Shown here one piece after another: positions 1-5,582 of a DNA stretch of 6,911 nt (positions within the stretch are counted from its first letter, which is position 1; each line of letters opens with the position of its first letter). The notes below the pieces were generated by a model that worked only from the letters and a program-made list of their open reading frames with translations, was not told where the DNA came from and searched no databases. The DNA is from Deltaproteobacteria bacterium. Lineage in GTDB: Bacteria > Desulfobacterota > Desulfuromonadia > Geobacterales > Pseudopelobacteraceae. Position numbers and translations under genes: made by a program. The DNA lies in the NCBI GenBank assembly GCA_016219145.1, contig JACRCG010000297.1:1-6911 (forward strand), in the 5' to 3' direction.

Positions 1-600
1 AGTGATTGTGCCAACACAGAGACCATGTTCCGTATCATCCAGTCGATTCCCTCACCGAAAGTGGAGCCGCTGAAACAGTGGCTGGCAAAAGTTGGCTATG
101 AACGGATCGAGGAGATTGAAAATCCTGAGCTTTCCATGGAGCGGATGCAGACGCTGTATGAGCAGAAAGGGTACCCGAAGGATTGGATCGACAAGCGGAT
201 GCGCGGCATTGCTGTTCGGCAGGATTTGACCGATGAATGGAAGAATCGCGGAGCCAGGACCAGTCTGGAGTATGCGATTCTGACCAACGAGATCATGCAG
301 GGGGCGTTTGACCTGAAGGTGGATGACTATAAACATGTGAAAGGGTTGGCACGGGAGAACCTGCGCGACCACATGAACGATATTGAATTAATCTTGACCA
401 TGCTGGCAGAAGCAACCACCACCAGGCTGCATCGGGACAGGGATACAAAGGGTGTTGAACCGCTGAAGAAAGATGCCCGAGAAGGCGGTGAGGTTGCCGG
501 CAGTACGCGCAGGGATATTGAGAAACGAACCGGCAAGCCGGTAGTTTCGGGGGATAATTTTAAGGGATTGACCGGCAAAGGAAAGAAGAATGTCGAGTAA
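1..600 (+). CDS. DinD-like / Bro-N family protein, C-terminal part (5' end cut by window edge)
   Basis: The frame is open from base 1 and reads SDCANTET before the first ATG at 25. Homologues of this family, as I recall them, carry a 'DCANTEG.FRIIQSIPSPK' stretch internally, so the ATG at 25 is an internal Met and the gene starts before the window. About 199 residues are visible. They cover the end of a Bro-N-type region (FRIIQSIPSPK, QWLAKVGYERIEEIENPE) and a helical C-terminal part (TDEWKNRG, EYAILTNEI, KGLARENLRDHM, then DAREGGEVAG and RRDIEKRTGKPV). The C-terminal layout resembles E. coli DinD, the DNA-damage-inducible protein D, in its order of 'YAI..N', 'KGL', 'DHM...EL', a charged linker and 'R..I...G'. 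Bro-N proteins are common in phages and accessory islands, and their molecular role is mostly unproven. The gene ends 12 nt before the first palindromic repeat. The family call is fairly secure; the function is unknown. Confidence 0.75.
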   Translation, partial: SDCANTETMFRIIQSIPSPKVEPLKQWLAKVGYERIEEIENPELSMERMQTLYEQKGYPKDWIDKRMRGIAVRQDLTDEWKNRGARTSLEYAILTNEIMQGAFDLKVDDYKHVKGLARENLRDHMNDIELILTMLAEATTTRLHRDRDTKGVEPLKKDAREGGEVAGSTRRDIEKRTGKPVVSGDNFKGLTGKGKKNVE

Positions 601-611
601 CAGGCTGAAGG

Positions 612-712
612 CTAACCCCTCCCAGCCTCCCCTTATTTCAAGGGGAGGGGCTCCAGGCAACTGCTTCTCAAGACTCCCCCTCTTGAGACAAGAGGGGGGT
701 GGGGGGAGTTAT
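612..712. repeat. Left REP-like repeat pair (element A 612-650, inverted element B 673-712)
   Basis: Two palindromic elements stand in inverted orientation, separated by 22 nt. A contains a perfect 9-bp stem, CCTCCCCTT (626-634) with AAGGGGAGG (640-648), and a 5-nt loop. B contains CCCCCTCTT (676-684) with AAGAGGGGG (690-698), also with a 5-nt loop. The reverse complement of B matches A at 28 of 40 positions without gaps by hand count, and nearly all differences are transitions. Each element has a C-rich flank (TAACCCCTCCC) outside its hairpin. The whole 612-699 block recurs as a direct repeat at 1063-1150 with 70 of 88 identical bases. This is the general design of REP/BIME elements. No T-tract follows the stems, so they are not obvious intrinsic terminators. 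Confidence 0.85.
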
Positions 713-726
713 GAGACGTTGACTGT

Positions 727-1104
727 ATGAGCTTTCTGAAAAACGATCCTGCTTTGAAAAGCAGACGCCGGGAATTACGGCGCAATCAGACCGATGCGGA
801 AAAAGCTTTTTGGTCACGGGTTCGCAACAGGCAGTTTTTTGGCTTGAAGTTTTTTCGGCAGTACAGCTTAGGCCCATATATTCTCGATTTCTATTGCCCG
901 GAGAAAAAGCTGGCTGTTGAGCTTGATGGTGGTCAGCATAATATGGACGATGGCAGGGAGTATGATGCTGAACGCACTGGATATCTGAATGCACATGGAG
1001 TAGAGGTCGTCCGGTTCTGGAATAATGAGGTTTTGTGCGAGATGGATGCCGTGCTGGAAAAGCTAACCCCTCCCGACCTCCCCTTACATCAAGGGGAGGA
1101 GTGA
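727..1104 (+). CDS. DUF559 (endonuclease-like) domain protein with repeat-encoded tail
   Basis: This 125-residue protein has the DUF559/Vsr-like fold signature of the PD-(D/E)XK nuclease superfamily. Visible motifs are TDAEKAFWSRVRNRQF (residues 22-37), KFFRQYSLGPYILDFYCP (41-58) and KLAVELDGGQH (61-71), then a late VVRFWNNEV (94-102). Candidate catalytic residues are E25, Q45, D54, E65, D67 and the Q70-H71 pair. All are present, so the core looks intact. Nuclease activity is inferred from the fold and is not established for most members. The core ends near K112, and residues 113-125 are encoded entirely by the right palindromic repeat, which also provides the TGA stop. The ATG at 727 is the only sensible start; just a weak purine stretch (GAGA, 713-716) precedes it. 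By eye the gene is AT-richer than the fumarase gene downstream. Confidence 0.88.
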   Translation: MSFLKNDPALKSRRRELRRNQTDAEKAFWSRVRNRQFFGLKFFRQYSLGPYILDFYCPEKKLAVELDGGQHNMDDGREYDAERTGYLNAHGVEVVRFWNNEVLCEMDAVLEKLTPPDLPLHQGEE

Positions 1105-1158
1105 AAGGCAATTGCCACACCAAACTCCCCCGCTTAAGATAAGAGGGGGGGGAGTTAT
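1063..1158. repeat. Right REP-like repeat pair (element A' 1063-1101, inverted element B' 1124-1158)
   Basis: This is the second copy of the composite repeat, collinear with the left copy at an offset of 451 bases. A' has the same perfect stem, CCTCCCCTT (1077-1085) with AAGGGGAGG (1091-1099), and only its loop differs (acatc against atttc). B' has CCCCCGCTT (1127-1135) with AAGAGGGGG (1141-1149), including one A-G mismatch, and lacks about five bases of the G-rich stretch found in B. The spacer between A' and B' is also related to the left one (ggcaattgc against ggcaactgc), so the duplication involved the pair and not single elements. A' starts exactly on a codon boundary of the DUF559 gene. 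Confidence 0.85.
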
Positions 1159-1238
1159 AACAACCTCCGTTGTCACCGGGCATTCTTCATTTTGACTTGA
1201 TTTATCAGTCTGTTTGCATTACTAGAAAAGATCGTAAA

Positions 1239-1248
1239 GTGTATACAC
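1239..1248. promoter_or_regulatory. Perfect palindrome GTGTATACAC upstream of the fumarase gene
   Basis: A perfect 10-bp palindrome lies 49 nt before the fumarase start. TGTATACA-centred palindromes are typical of operators for GntR-family and similar dimeric regulators. TATACA within it (1242-1247) could also serve as a -10 element, though no good -35 sits at the right distance. A TTGACT hexamer occurs at 1192-1197 but lacks a clear -10 partner. The operator role is inferred from symmetry and position alone. Confidence 0.35.
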
Positions 1249-1284
1249 AACATCTCAGATTCCATCAGCAATCCCCATCATGAA

Positions 1285-1290
1285 AAGGAG
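1285..1290 (+). promoter_or_regulatory. Ribosome binding site AAGGAG that fixes the fumarase start
   Basis: A near-consensus Shine-Dalgarno sequence lies 7 nt before the ATG at 1298. An in-frame ATG at 1280 lies immediately before this site and has no such sequence upstream, so translation is expected to begin at 1298. Confidence 0.85.
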
Positions 1291-1297
1291 AATACCG

Positions 1298-2923
1298 ATG
1301 TCCACCAAACCGTTTGTGTATCAGGATCCGTTTCCGCTTGCCAAAGATGAAACCAGGTATCGCAAGATTGAAGGCTCGGAGAAATACATCCTTGTCGAGA
1401 AGTTTGCCGAGCAGGATGTCGTCAGGGTTTGCCCCGAGGCGCTCTCGATACTGGCTAATGAAGCCATGAAGGATGTCTCTTTCCTTCTGCGCCCGGCCCA
1501 TAACGAACAGGTCGCCAAAATATTGAGCGACCCTGAGGCATCAATGAACGACAAGGGGGTGGCGCTGGCTTTCCTCCGCAATGCCGAAATTGCCGCCCAG
1601 TTTGATCTGCCGGTCTGTCAGGATACCGGCACCGCTACCGTTGCAGCTAAAAAGGGGCAGCAGATCTGGACCGGGGTGAAAGATGAGGAGTGGCTCTCCA
1701 AGGGAATTTACAAGACCTATACCGAAGAGAATCTGCGTTACTCCCAGACTGTGGCTCTGGATATGTACGAGGAGATCAACACCGGTACCAACCTGCCGGC
1801 CCAGATCGATATCCTGGCCACCGACGGCGATTACTACAAGTTTGTTTTTATGGCCAAAGGGGGCGGCTCCGCCAACAAAACCATGCTGTATCAGGAAACC
1901 AAGGCGCTCCTTACGCCTGACAAGCTCTTTAAGTTTCTGGTTGAAAAGATGAAGTATCTCGGGACAGCCGCCTGCCCCCCTTATCATATCGCTTTTGTTA
2001 TCGGTGGCACCAGCGCCGACCAATGCATGAAGACCGTCAAGCTGGCCACCGCCAAGGAGCTGGACGGGCTGCCGACATCCGGAAATGAGCATGGCCAGGC
2101 TTTCCGTGATGTCGAACTGGAGAACAAATTGCTGGAAGCGGCCTACAAGCTCGGAATCGGCGCCCAGTTCGGGGGCAAATACTTCGCCCATGATGTGCGC
2201 GTTATCCGTCTGCCCCGCCACGGCGCATCCTGCCCGGTCGGTATGGCGGTTTCATGTTCGGCTGACCGCAACATCAAGGCCAAGATCACCAGAGACGGCC
2301 TGTTTGTGGAAGAGATGGACCGCAATCCGGGCCGCCTGATTCCTGCGCAGTATCGTGGAAAACATGAGCATGGCGTCAAAATCGATCTGAATATGCCGAT
2401 GAAGGATATGCTGGCCGAGTTGACCAAACATCCGGTCTCAACTCCGCTGCTGCTTTCCGGAACGATCGTGGTCGGACGTGACATCGCCCACGCCAAGTTC
2501 AAAGAGATCATGGACAGCGGCAAACCGCTGCCGGAGTATCTGCTCAACCACCCGATCTACTACGCCGGCCCCGCCAAGACCCCCAAAGGAAAGGCTTCCG
2601 GTTCCTTCGGTCCTACTACCGCCGGCCGTATGGACTCCTACGTTGACGAACTCCAGTCCAAGGGCGGATCCTTGATCATGATCGCCAAGGGGAACCGCAG
2701 TCAGCAGGTTACCGACGCCTGCAAAAAGTACGGCGGATTCTACCTCGGCTCGATCGGCGGTCCGGCCGCTGTGCTGGCTGAAGAGAACATCAAGAAGGTC
2801 GAGTGCATCGATTTTCCTGAACTGGGGATGGAAGCGGTCTGGAAGATTGAGGTGGAAAACTTCCCGGCCTTTATCCTGGTAGATGACAAGGGTAATGATT
2901 TCTTCAAACAGCTGGGATTGTAA
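1298..2923 (+). CDS. Class I (iron-sulfur) fumarate hydratase
   Basis: This enzyme reversibly hydrates fumarate to malate in the TCA cycle in the cytoplasm. The 541-residue length matches the single-chain FumA/FumB type, in which alpha and beta parts are fused. The three cysteines that ligate the [4Fe-4S] cluster can be placed by comparison with E. coli FumA: C107 in LPVCQDTGTA, C226 in GTAACPPYHI and C320 in GMAVSCSADRN. The alpha part runs to about residue 335. The beta part follows, with TPLLLSGTIVVGRDIAHA (near 375-392), the SGSFGPTTAGRMDSY motif (about 432-446), KGNRS and GSIGGPAA. The ATG at 1298 is chosen because of the AAGGAG site before it. The gene stands alone between the repeat region and its own terminator. 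Codon use is regular and nothing appears broken. The paralogue letter (fumA or fumB) cannot be decided here, so no symbol is given. The oxygen-labile cluster type fits an anaerobic or microaerophilic host. Confidence 0.97.
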   Translation: MSTKPFVYQDPFPLAKDETRYRKIEGSEKYILVEKFAEQDVVRVCPEALSILANEAMKDVSFLLRPAHNEQVAKILSDPEASMNDKGVALAFLRNAEIAAQFDLPVCQDTGTATVAAKKGQQIWTGVKDEEWLSKGIYKTYTEENLRYSQTVALDMYEEINTGTNLPAQIDILATDGDYYKFVFMAKGGGSANKTMLYQETKALLTPDKLFKFLVEKMKYLGTAACPPYHIAFVIGGTSADQCMKTVKLATAKELDGLPTSGNEHGQAFRDVELENKLLEAAYKLGIGAQFGGKYFAHDVRVIRLPRHGASCPVGMAVSCSADRNIKAKITRDGLFVEEMDRNPGRLIPAQYRGKHEHGVKIDLNMPMKDMLAELTKHPVSTPLLLSGTIVVGRDIAHAKFKEIMDSGKPLPEYLLNHPIYYAGPAKTPKGKASGSFGPTTAGRMDSYVDELQSKGGSLIMIAKGNRSQQVTDACKKYGGFYLGSIGGPAAVLAEENIKKVECIDFPELGMEAVWKIEVENFPAFILVDDKGNDFFKQLGL

Positions 2924-2934
2924 AAGCCCGGATC

Positions 2935-2971
2935 AAGCCCCCGGCTGCTTATGCGGCCGGGGGCTTTCTTT
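2935..2971 (+). terminator. Intrinsic terminator of the fumarase gene
   Basis: A perfect 11-bp GC-rich stem, AAGCCCCCGGC (2935-2945) with GCCGGGGGCTT (2956-2966), encloses a 10-nt loop and runs into TTTCTTT. It lies 12 nt after the fumarase stop. This is a textbook Rho-independent terminator and separates the fumarase from the PilZ cluster. Confidence 0.93.
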
Positions 2972-3006
2972 GTGTGCGCCGGCCTGGTTGGCGTGGTTGT
3001 CATCTC

Positions 3007-3029
3007 ATTCGGCCCTTGCCGCCGAATTT
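3007..3029 (+). other. Short hairpin, possible second terminator or attenuating structure
   Basis: ATTCGGC (3007-3013) pairs perfectly with GCCGAAT (3021-3027) around a 7-nt loop and is followed by only TTC. It lies 41 nt beyond the fumarase terminator in the 197-nt gap before the PilZ gene. The stem is short and the T-tail minimal, so a backup terminator role is a guess. The rest of this gap (3030-3168) shows no convincing promoter by eye, although one is expected there. Confidence 0.25.
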
Positions 3030-3168
3030 CTCGACGGTATCTCAACGAATTATTGGATAAAGCGTCAGCCGTCTGGTGTTTTTAGCCGAATTGAGTTAGT
3101 ATCTAACGCCTTGAAATCAATCCCCTCACTCTGTTGACGCCTGATCGTCGGCAAAACTGGTCATTGCC

Positions 3169-3960
3169 ATGTCTTCCAACTCACACATCAGTGATTACAG
3201 TCGCTACTTCAGCCTCAGACAGAAAGTCTATCTGGTCAACATGTCTGCAGAGCGTAACAGTGATATCTACGAGTCGTTGAGCGGCGTGGTCATCTCCCGC
3301 GACATGAACAGGGTTGATCTCAAAATTGCCTATGGCGGGCCTGGTTCACATGAGGGAGAGGCCGGCAGTGCTACATTCAAGCTGACCAGCGAGGCTTTGG
3401 GGAGTGGCATTCAGGTTTTGGCTGATCTGGTCGGCGCAACCCAGGACAATGTTTTTCAATTCCGGCTGCACGGCACCCTGGAGATGTTCCAGCGCCGGAT
3501 CGTGCCGCGCGTTGAGTTATCGCTGCAGATATATCTGAAATGTGGTAACTTCCCGCTTCCGTTTTTCAAAAAAGAGTGGAAACGGATTATGGATCATCTC
3601 CATGGTGGTGAGGGTACGCTGCCGGGGCTGGTCATGGAAAATATGGAGGTAAACCTGAGCGCCGGAGGGGTCGGGCTGATGGTCGCCGCTGTAAATCGTC
3701 CGACCCCGCTCTCAATGTTTTTTGTGTCGCTGGATGCCGGTCGGCCGGTTTGCGCACTGGTGGAGACTATCTGGCAAAGGTCTGTTGGTGATCAGCTGCG
3801 TTGCGGCTTCCGTTTCATACAGATTCTGAAGGCTGATCAGGAGCGCCTGAGCCAGTTTGTAGGCGATATGCTGAAAAAAGACGGCACTGTCAGTTTGGAC
3901 TACAAGCGCAACTGGGTGCTGGTTGACAAGATGATGAGTGATATCCGCAAACCTGAATGA
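3169..3960 (+). CDS. PilZ-domain protein, probable c-di-GMP receptor
   Basis: The 263-residue protein carries both hallmarks of a c-di-GMP-binding PilZ domain. These are an RxxxR motif at R110-R114 (QRRIVPRVEL) and an N-x-S-x-x-G motif at N162-G167 (VNLSAGGVGL). The interval between them is longer than usual and contains a basic, aromatic insertion (PFFKKEWKRIMDHLHGG, about 131-147). Residues 1-100 form a separate domain, probably beta-rich, comparable in position to the YcgR-N-like modules that precede PilZ in other proteins; I do not recognise it as a named family. No signal peptide or membrane segment is visible, so it is likely cytoplasmic. The ATG at 3169 lacks a clear Shine-Dalgarno sequence. 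The next Met (codon 25, 3241) would cut the N-terminal domain and is no better supported. The S1-domain gene begins 35 nt downstream. The output could be motility, exopolysaccharide or something linked to the neighbouring RNA-binding protein; the sequence does not say. Confidence 0.85.
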   Translation: MSSNSHISDYSRYFSLRQKVYLVNMSAERNSDIYESLSGVVISRDMNRVDLKIAYGGPGSHEGEAGSATFKLTSEALGSGIQVLADLVGATQDNVFQFRLHGTLEMFQRRIVPRVELSLQIYLKCGNFPLPFFKKEWKRIMDHLHGGEGTLPGLVMENMEVNLSAGGVGLMVAAVNRPTPLSMFFVSLDAGRPVCALVETIWQRSVGDQLRCGFRFIQILKADQERLSQFVGDMLKKDGTVSLDYKRNWVLVDKMMSDIRKPE

Positions 3961-3984
3961 CAGGTTTGACAAACAGCATTACAA

Positions 3985-3989
3985 AAGGA
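3985..3989 (+). promoter_or_regulatory. Ribosome binding site (AAGGA) that fixes the S1-protein start
   Basis: AAGGA lies 6 nt before the ATG at 3996. The in-frame ATG at 3957, which overlaps the PilZ stop as ATGA, has no purine-rich site upstream. The later start is therefore preferred. Confidence 0.7.
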
Positions 3990-3995
3990 TGGCAT

Positions 3996-5216
3996 ATGAT
4001 CGAGAATGACGATTTTGAAGCAGTGCAGGACGAATCGGACGGAGAGTTAAGCTTTGCAGAGATGTTTGAGCAGAGTTCGGCAAAACAGAGCCGCTGGCTT
4101 GAACCGGGACAGAAGCTGACCGGGCGGGTTCTGAAGGTCAGCGCCGAATGGGTATTCATGGATACCGGCCAGAAAGGGGAGGGGGTTGTCGATCGAAAGG
4201 AGTTTCTGGATCTGGATGGCAACGTTACCGTCAGCGAAGGCGATTCCATTTCAGCATATTTTCTCTCATCAAGTCACGGAGAGATGCGTTTTACCACAAA
4301 AATCGGCGGAGGCGCCTCGGGCAGCTCACAGCTTGAAGATGCCTGGCGCGCAGGCGTTCCGGTTGAAGGGGTGGTTGAGAAGGAGATCAAGGGTGGATAC
4401 GAAATCAAGCTGGGCGGAACGGCCCGCGCTTTTTGCCCATATTCCCAGGTTGCACTGAGGCGAGTGGAAAACCCGGAGTCACTGATTGGTACCCGCCTGA
4501 CCTTCCAGATCAGCGATTATGGCGAAAATGGCCGCAACATCGTTGTCTCCCGCCGGGCCCTGCTGGAAGAGGAACAGCGGCGGCTGAAGGATGAGGCCCA
4601 GGCCGGATTGAGTGTGGGAATGACGGTGACGGGCACGGTTACATCGCTGCAGGATTATGGCGCTTTTGTTGATATCGGCGGCCTGGAAGGGTTGATTCCG
4701 GTTTCGGAGCTTGGCTGGAGCCGGGTGAAAAATGTTCGTGATGTGTTGAGTGTCGGTCAACAGTTGCAGCTGGTTGTCAAGGTTATCGACCGTGAAAAGG
4801 AACGAATCTCGCTTAGTCTCAAGGATACCCAGGCCGATCCATGGGATCAGGTGGCCGCAAAGTATCCTGAGGGTTCTTTCCATAGCGGCAGCGTGGCGCG
4901 CCTCGATACCTTCGGAGCCTTTGTTACTCTGGCTGCGGGCGTTGATGGACTTATTCACATATCCAGACTGGGAGCTGGTAAACGTATCAATCACCCTCGT
5001 GAGGTTTTAAAGGAGGGGGAAGTTATCGAAGTCAGGGTTGAAAGTGTAGACCGCGCCGGCCGCCGGCTCTCACTGGCATTGGCCGGGCCTGCCCGCGCTG
5101 CCGAAGAGGAGGAGGCAACATTATCCGAATTTCGTCGGCAGAGTGCTGAAGCGCCCAAGGGGATGGGCACATTGGGTGAGCTGATGATGGCAAGAGCAAA
5201 AAAAGGGAAAAAATAG
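3996..5216 (+). CDS. S1-domain RNA-binding protein with four S1 repeats
   Basis: The 406-residue protein contains four S1 (OB-fold) RNA-binding modules at about residues 37-103, 121-187, 206-277 and 293-364. The third is the most canonical (VTGTVTSLQDYGAFVDIGG, then GLIPVSELGW and ISLSLKD) and resembles the mRNA-binding repeats of ribosomal protein S1. The fourth keeps FGAFVTL and GLIHISRL. The first two are more diverged. The N-terminus is acidic (MIENDDFEAVQDESDGE). The C-terminus has an acidic patch (EEEEA, 370-374), a linker, and a very basic end (MARAKKGKK). With four modules it is shorter than the six-module S1 of E. coli and more likely an accessory S1-like protein than the main RpsA, though the host's other S1 genes cannot be seen. 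It sits between the PilZ gene and the YcgN-like gene, which starts 2 nt after its stop. Likely roles are translation or RNA stability. Confidence 0.9.
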   Translation: MIENDDFEAVQDESDGELSFAEMFEQSSAKQSRWLEPGQKLTGRVLKVSAEWVFMDTGQKGEGVVDRKEFLDLDGNVTVSEGDSISAYFLSSSHGEMRFTTKIGGGASGSSQLEDAWRAGVPVEGVVEKEIKGGYEIKLGGTARAFCPYSQVALRRVENPESLIGTRLTFQISDYGENGRNIVVSRRALLEEEQRRLKDEAQAGLSVGMTVTGTVTSLQDYGAFVDIGGLEGLIPVSELGWSRVKNVRDVLSVGQQLQLVVKVIDREKERISLSLKDTQADPWDQVAAKYPEGSFHSGSVARLDTFGAFVTLAAGVDGLIHISRLGAGKRINHPREVLKEGEVIEVRVESVDRAGRRLSLALAGPARAAEEEEATLSEFRRQSAEAPKGMGTLGELMMARAKKGKK

Positions 5217-5218
5217 CG

Positions 5219-5545
5219 GTGGCTGAGGAACTCCTCGAAGATCCACAGTGGGACAGCCTCTGTAAGCAGTGTGGACTCTGCTGCTTTGAAAAGTTTGAGG
5301 ACAAGCGTGGCAACATATTCTACACCCAGACGCCTTGTCGTTATCTGGACGTTGTCAGCCGTCAGTGCACCATATTTGAGCGCAGGCTGATCATTAATCC
5401 TGCCTGTATCAAGCTGACCCCGGAGTTGGTTCCCACATTGCGCTGGCTGCCGGCTGATTGCGGTTACCGTGAATCGTCAGGCGGCGATGAAAAAACAGCC
5501 AAGCCGGCTACAAGGCGCAGATTTTTCAGAAAGTGTTCCGGTTAA
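5219..5545 (+). CDS. YcgN/UPF0260-like cysteine-cluster protein (YkgJ superfamily)
   Basis: This 108-residue protein has a dense cysteine set: C15, C18, C21 and C22 in LCKQCGLCCFEKFED, then C40 (TPCRYLD), C50 (RQCTIFERR), C63 (NPACIKLTPE) and C81 (DCGYR). The order CxxCGxCC, 'CRYLD', 'C.IFERR', 'C..LTPE', 'LRWLP..C.YR' matches E. coli YcgN (UPF0260) as I recall it. The wider YkgJ superfamily is thought to bind zinc or iron through these cysteines, but the biochemical role is not established. The start is GTG at 5219, two bases after the TAG of the S1-protein gene. The only Shine-Dalgarno-like site is AAAGGG ending at 5207, so translation is probably coupled to the upstream gene. The tail after residue 85 is basic and probably disordered (TRRRFFRK), and a ninth cysteine (C106) lies near the end. 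The protein is cytoplasmic, with no signal peptide. Confidence 0.88.
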   Translation: MAEELLEDPQWDSLCKQCGLCCFEKFEDKRGNIFYTQTPCRYLDVVSRQCTIFERRLIINPACIKLTPELVPTLRWLPADCGYRESSGGDEKTAKPATRRRFFRKCSG

Positions 5546-5578
5546 GGGACTTGGTAAAAACTGATTTGCCGAGTCCCT
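5545..5578. terminator. Hairpin between convergent genes, possible bidirectional terminator
   Basis: AGGGACTTGG (5545-5554) pairs with CCGAGTCCCT (5569-5578), a 10-bp stem with one G-T wobble and a 14-nt loop. It occupies almost the whole 37-nt gap between the YcgN-like stop and the metF stop on the other strand. Neither side has a good T-tract, so termination would be weak or Rho-assisted. Its position supports an end-of-transcript role for both units. Confidence 0.5.
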
Positions 5579-5582
5579 AAGA

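Larger units (their letters stand above)
612..1158. mobile_element. Candidate repeat-bracketed DUF559 unit
   Basis: A DUF559 gene sits between two copies of the same ~100-bp composite repeat in direct orientation (612-712 and 1063-1158). The right copy overlaps the 3' end of the gene. The layout suggests that gene and repeats moved together or were assembled by recombination between repeats. No transposase, target-site duplication or longer terminal inverted repeat was found, so this is only a hypothesis about mobility. It could equally be a gene that happens to lie within a cluster of genomic palindromic repeats. Confidence 0.35.

Noticed and set aside
612..712. Palindromes as a CRISPR array or as intrinsic terminators
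   Set aside because: There are only two related units per side in inverted orientation, without regular unique spacers, and the stems are not followed by T-tracts.
668..1183. 171-residue open frame on the minus strand across the DUF559 gene and both repeat regions
   Set aside because: Its ends are translated repeats and its middle is antisense to the DUF559 gene; no family resemblance was seen.
1280..1297. Longer fumarase reading frame starting at the ATG at 1280 (six extra residues, MKRRIP)
   Set aside because: The AAGGAG ribosome binding site at 1285-1290 lies inside this extension and is well spaced to the ATG at 1298; no site precedes 1280.
1541..2221. 226-residue open frame on the minus strand inside the fumarase gene
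   Set aside because: It is antisense to a clearly conserved enzyme, has no recognisable domain, and is explained by the codon bias of the sense gene.
3095..3107. Small palindrome GTTAG-TAT-CTAAC upstream of the PilZ gene
   Set aside because: Five-base arms are expected by chance at this length, and no promoter elements can be placed around it with confidence.
3957..3995. Earlier S1-protein start at 3957 overlapping the PilZ stop (ATGA)
   Set aside because: There is no purine-rich site before 3957, while AAGGA sits 6 nt before the in-frame ATG at 3996. Coupled initiation at the overlap cannot be fully excluded.
4479..4994. 171-residue minus-strand open frame inside the S1-domain gene
   Set aside because: It is a shadow of the S1 repeats on the sense strand, with low-complexity composition and no motif.
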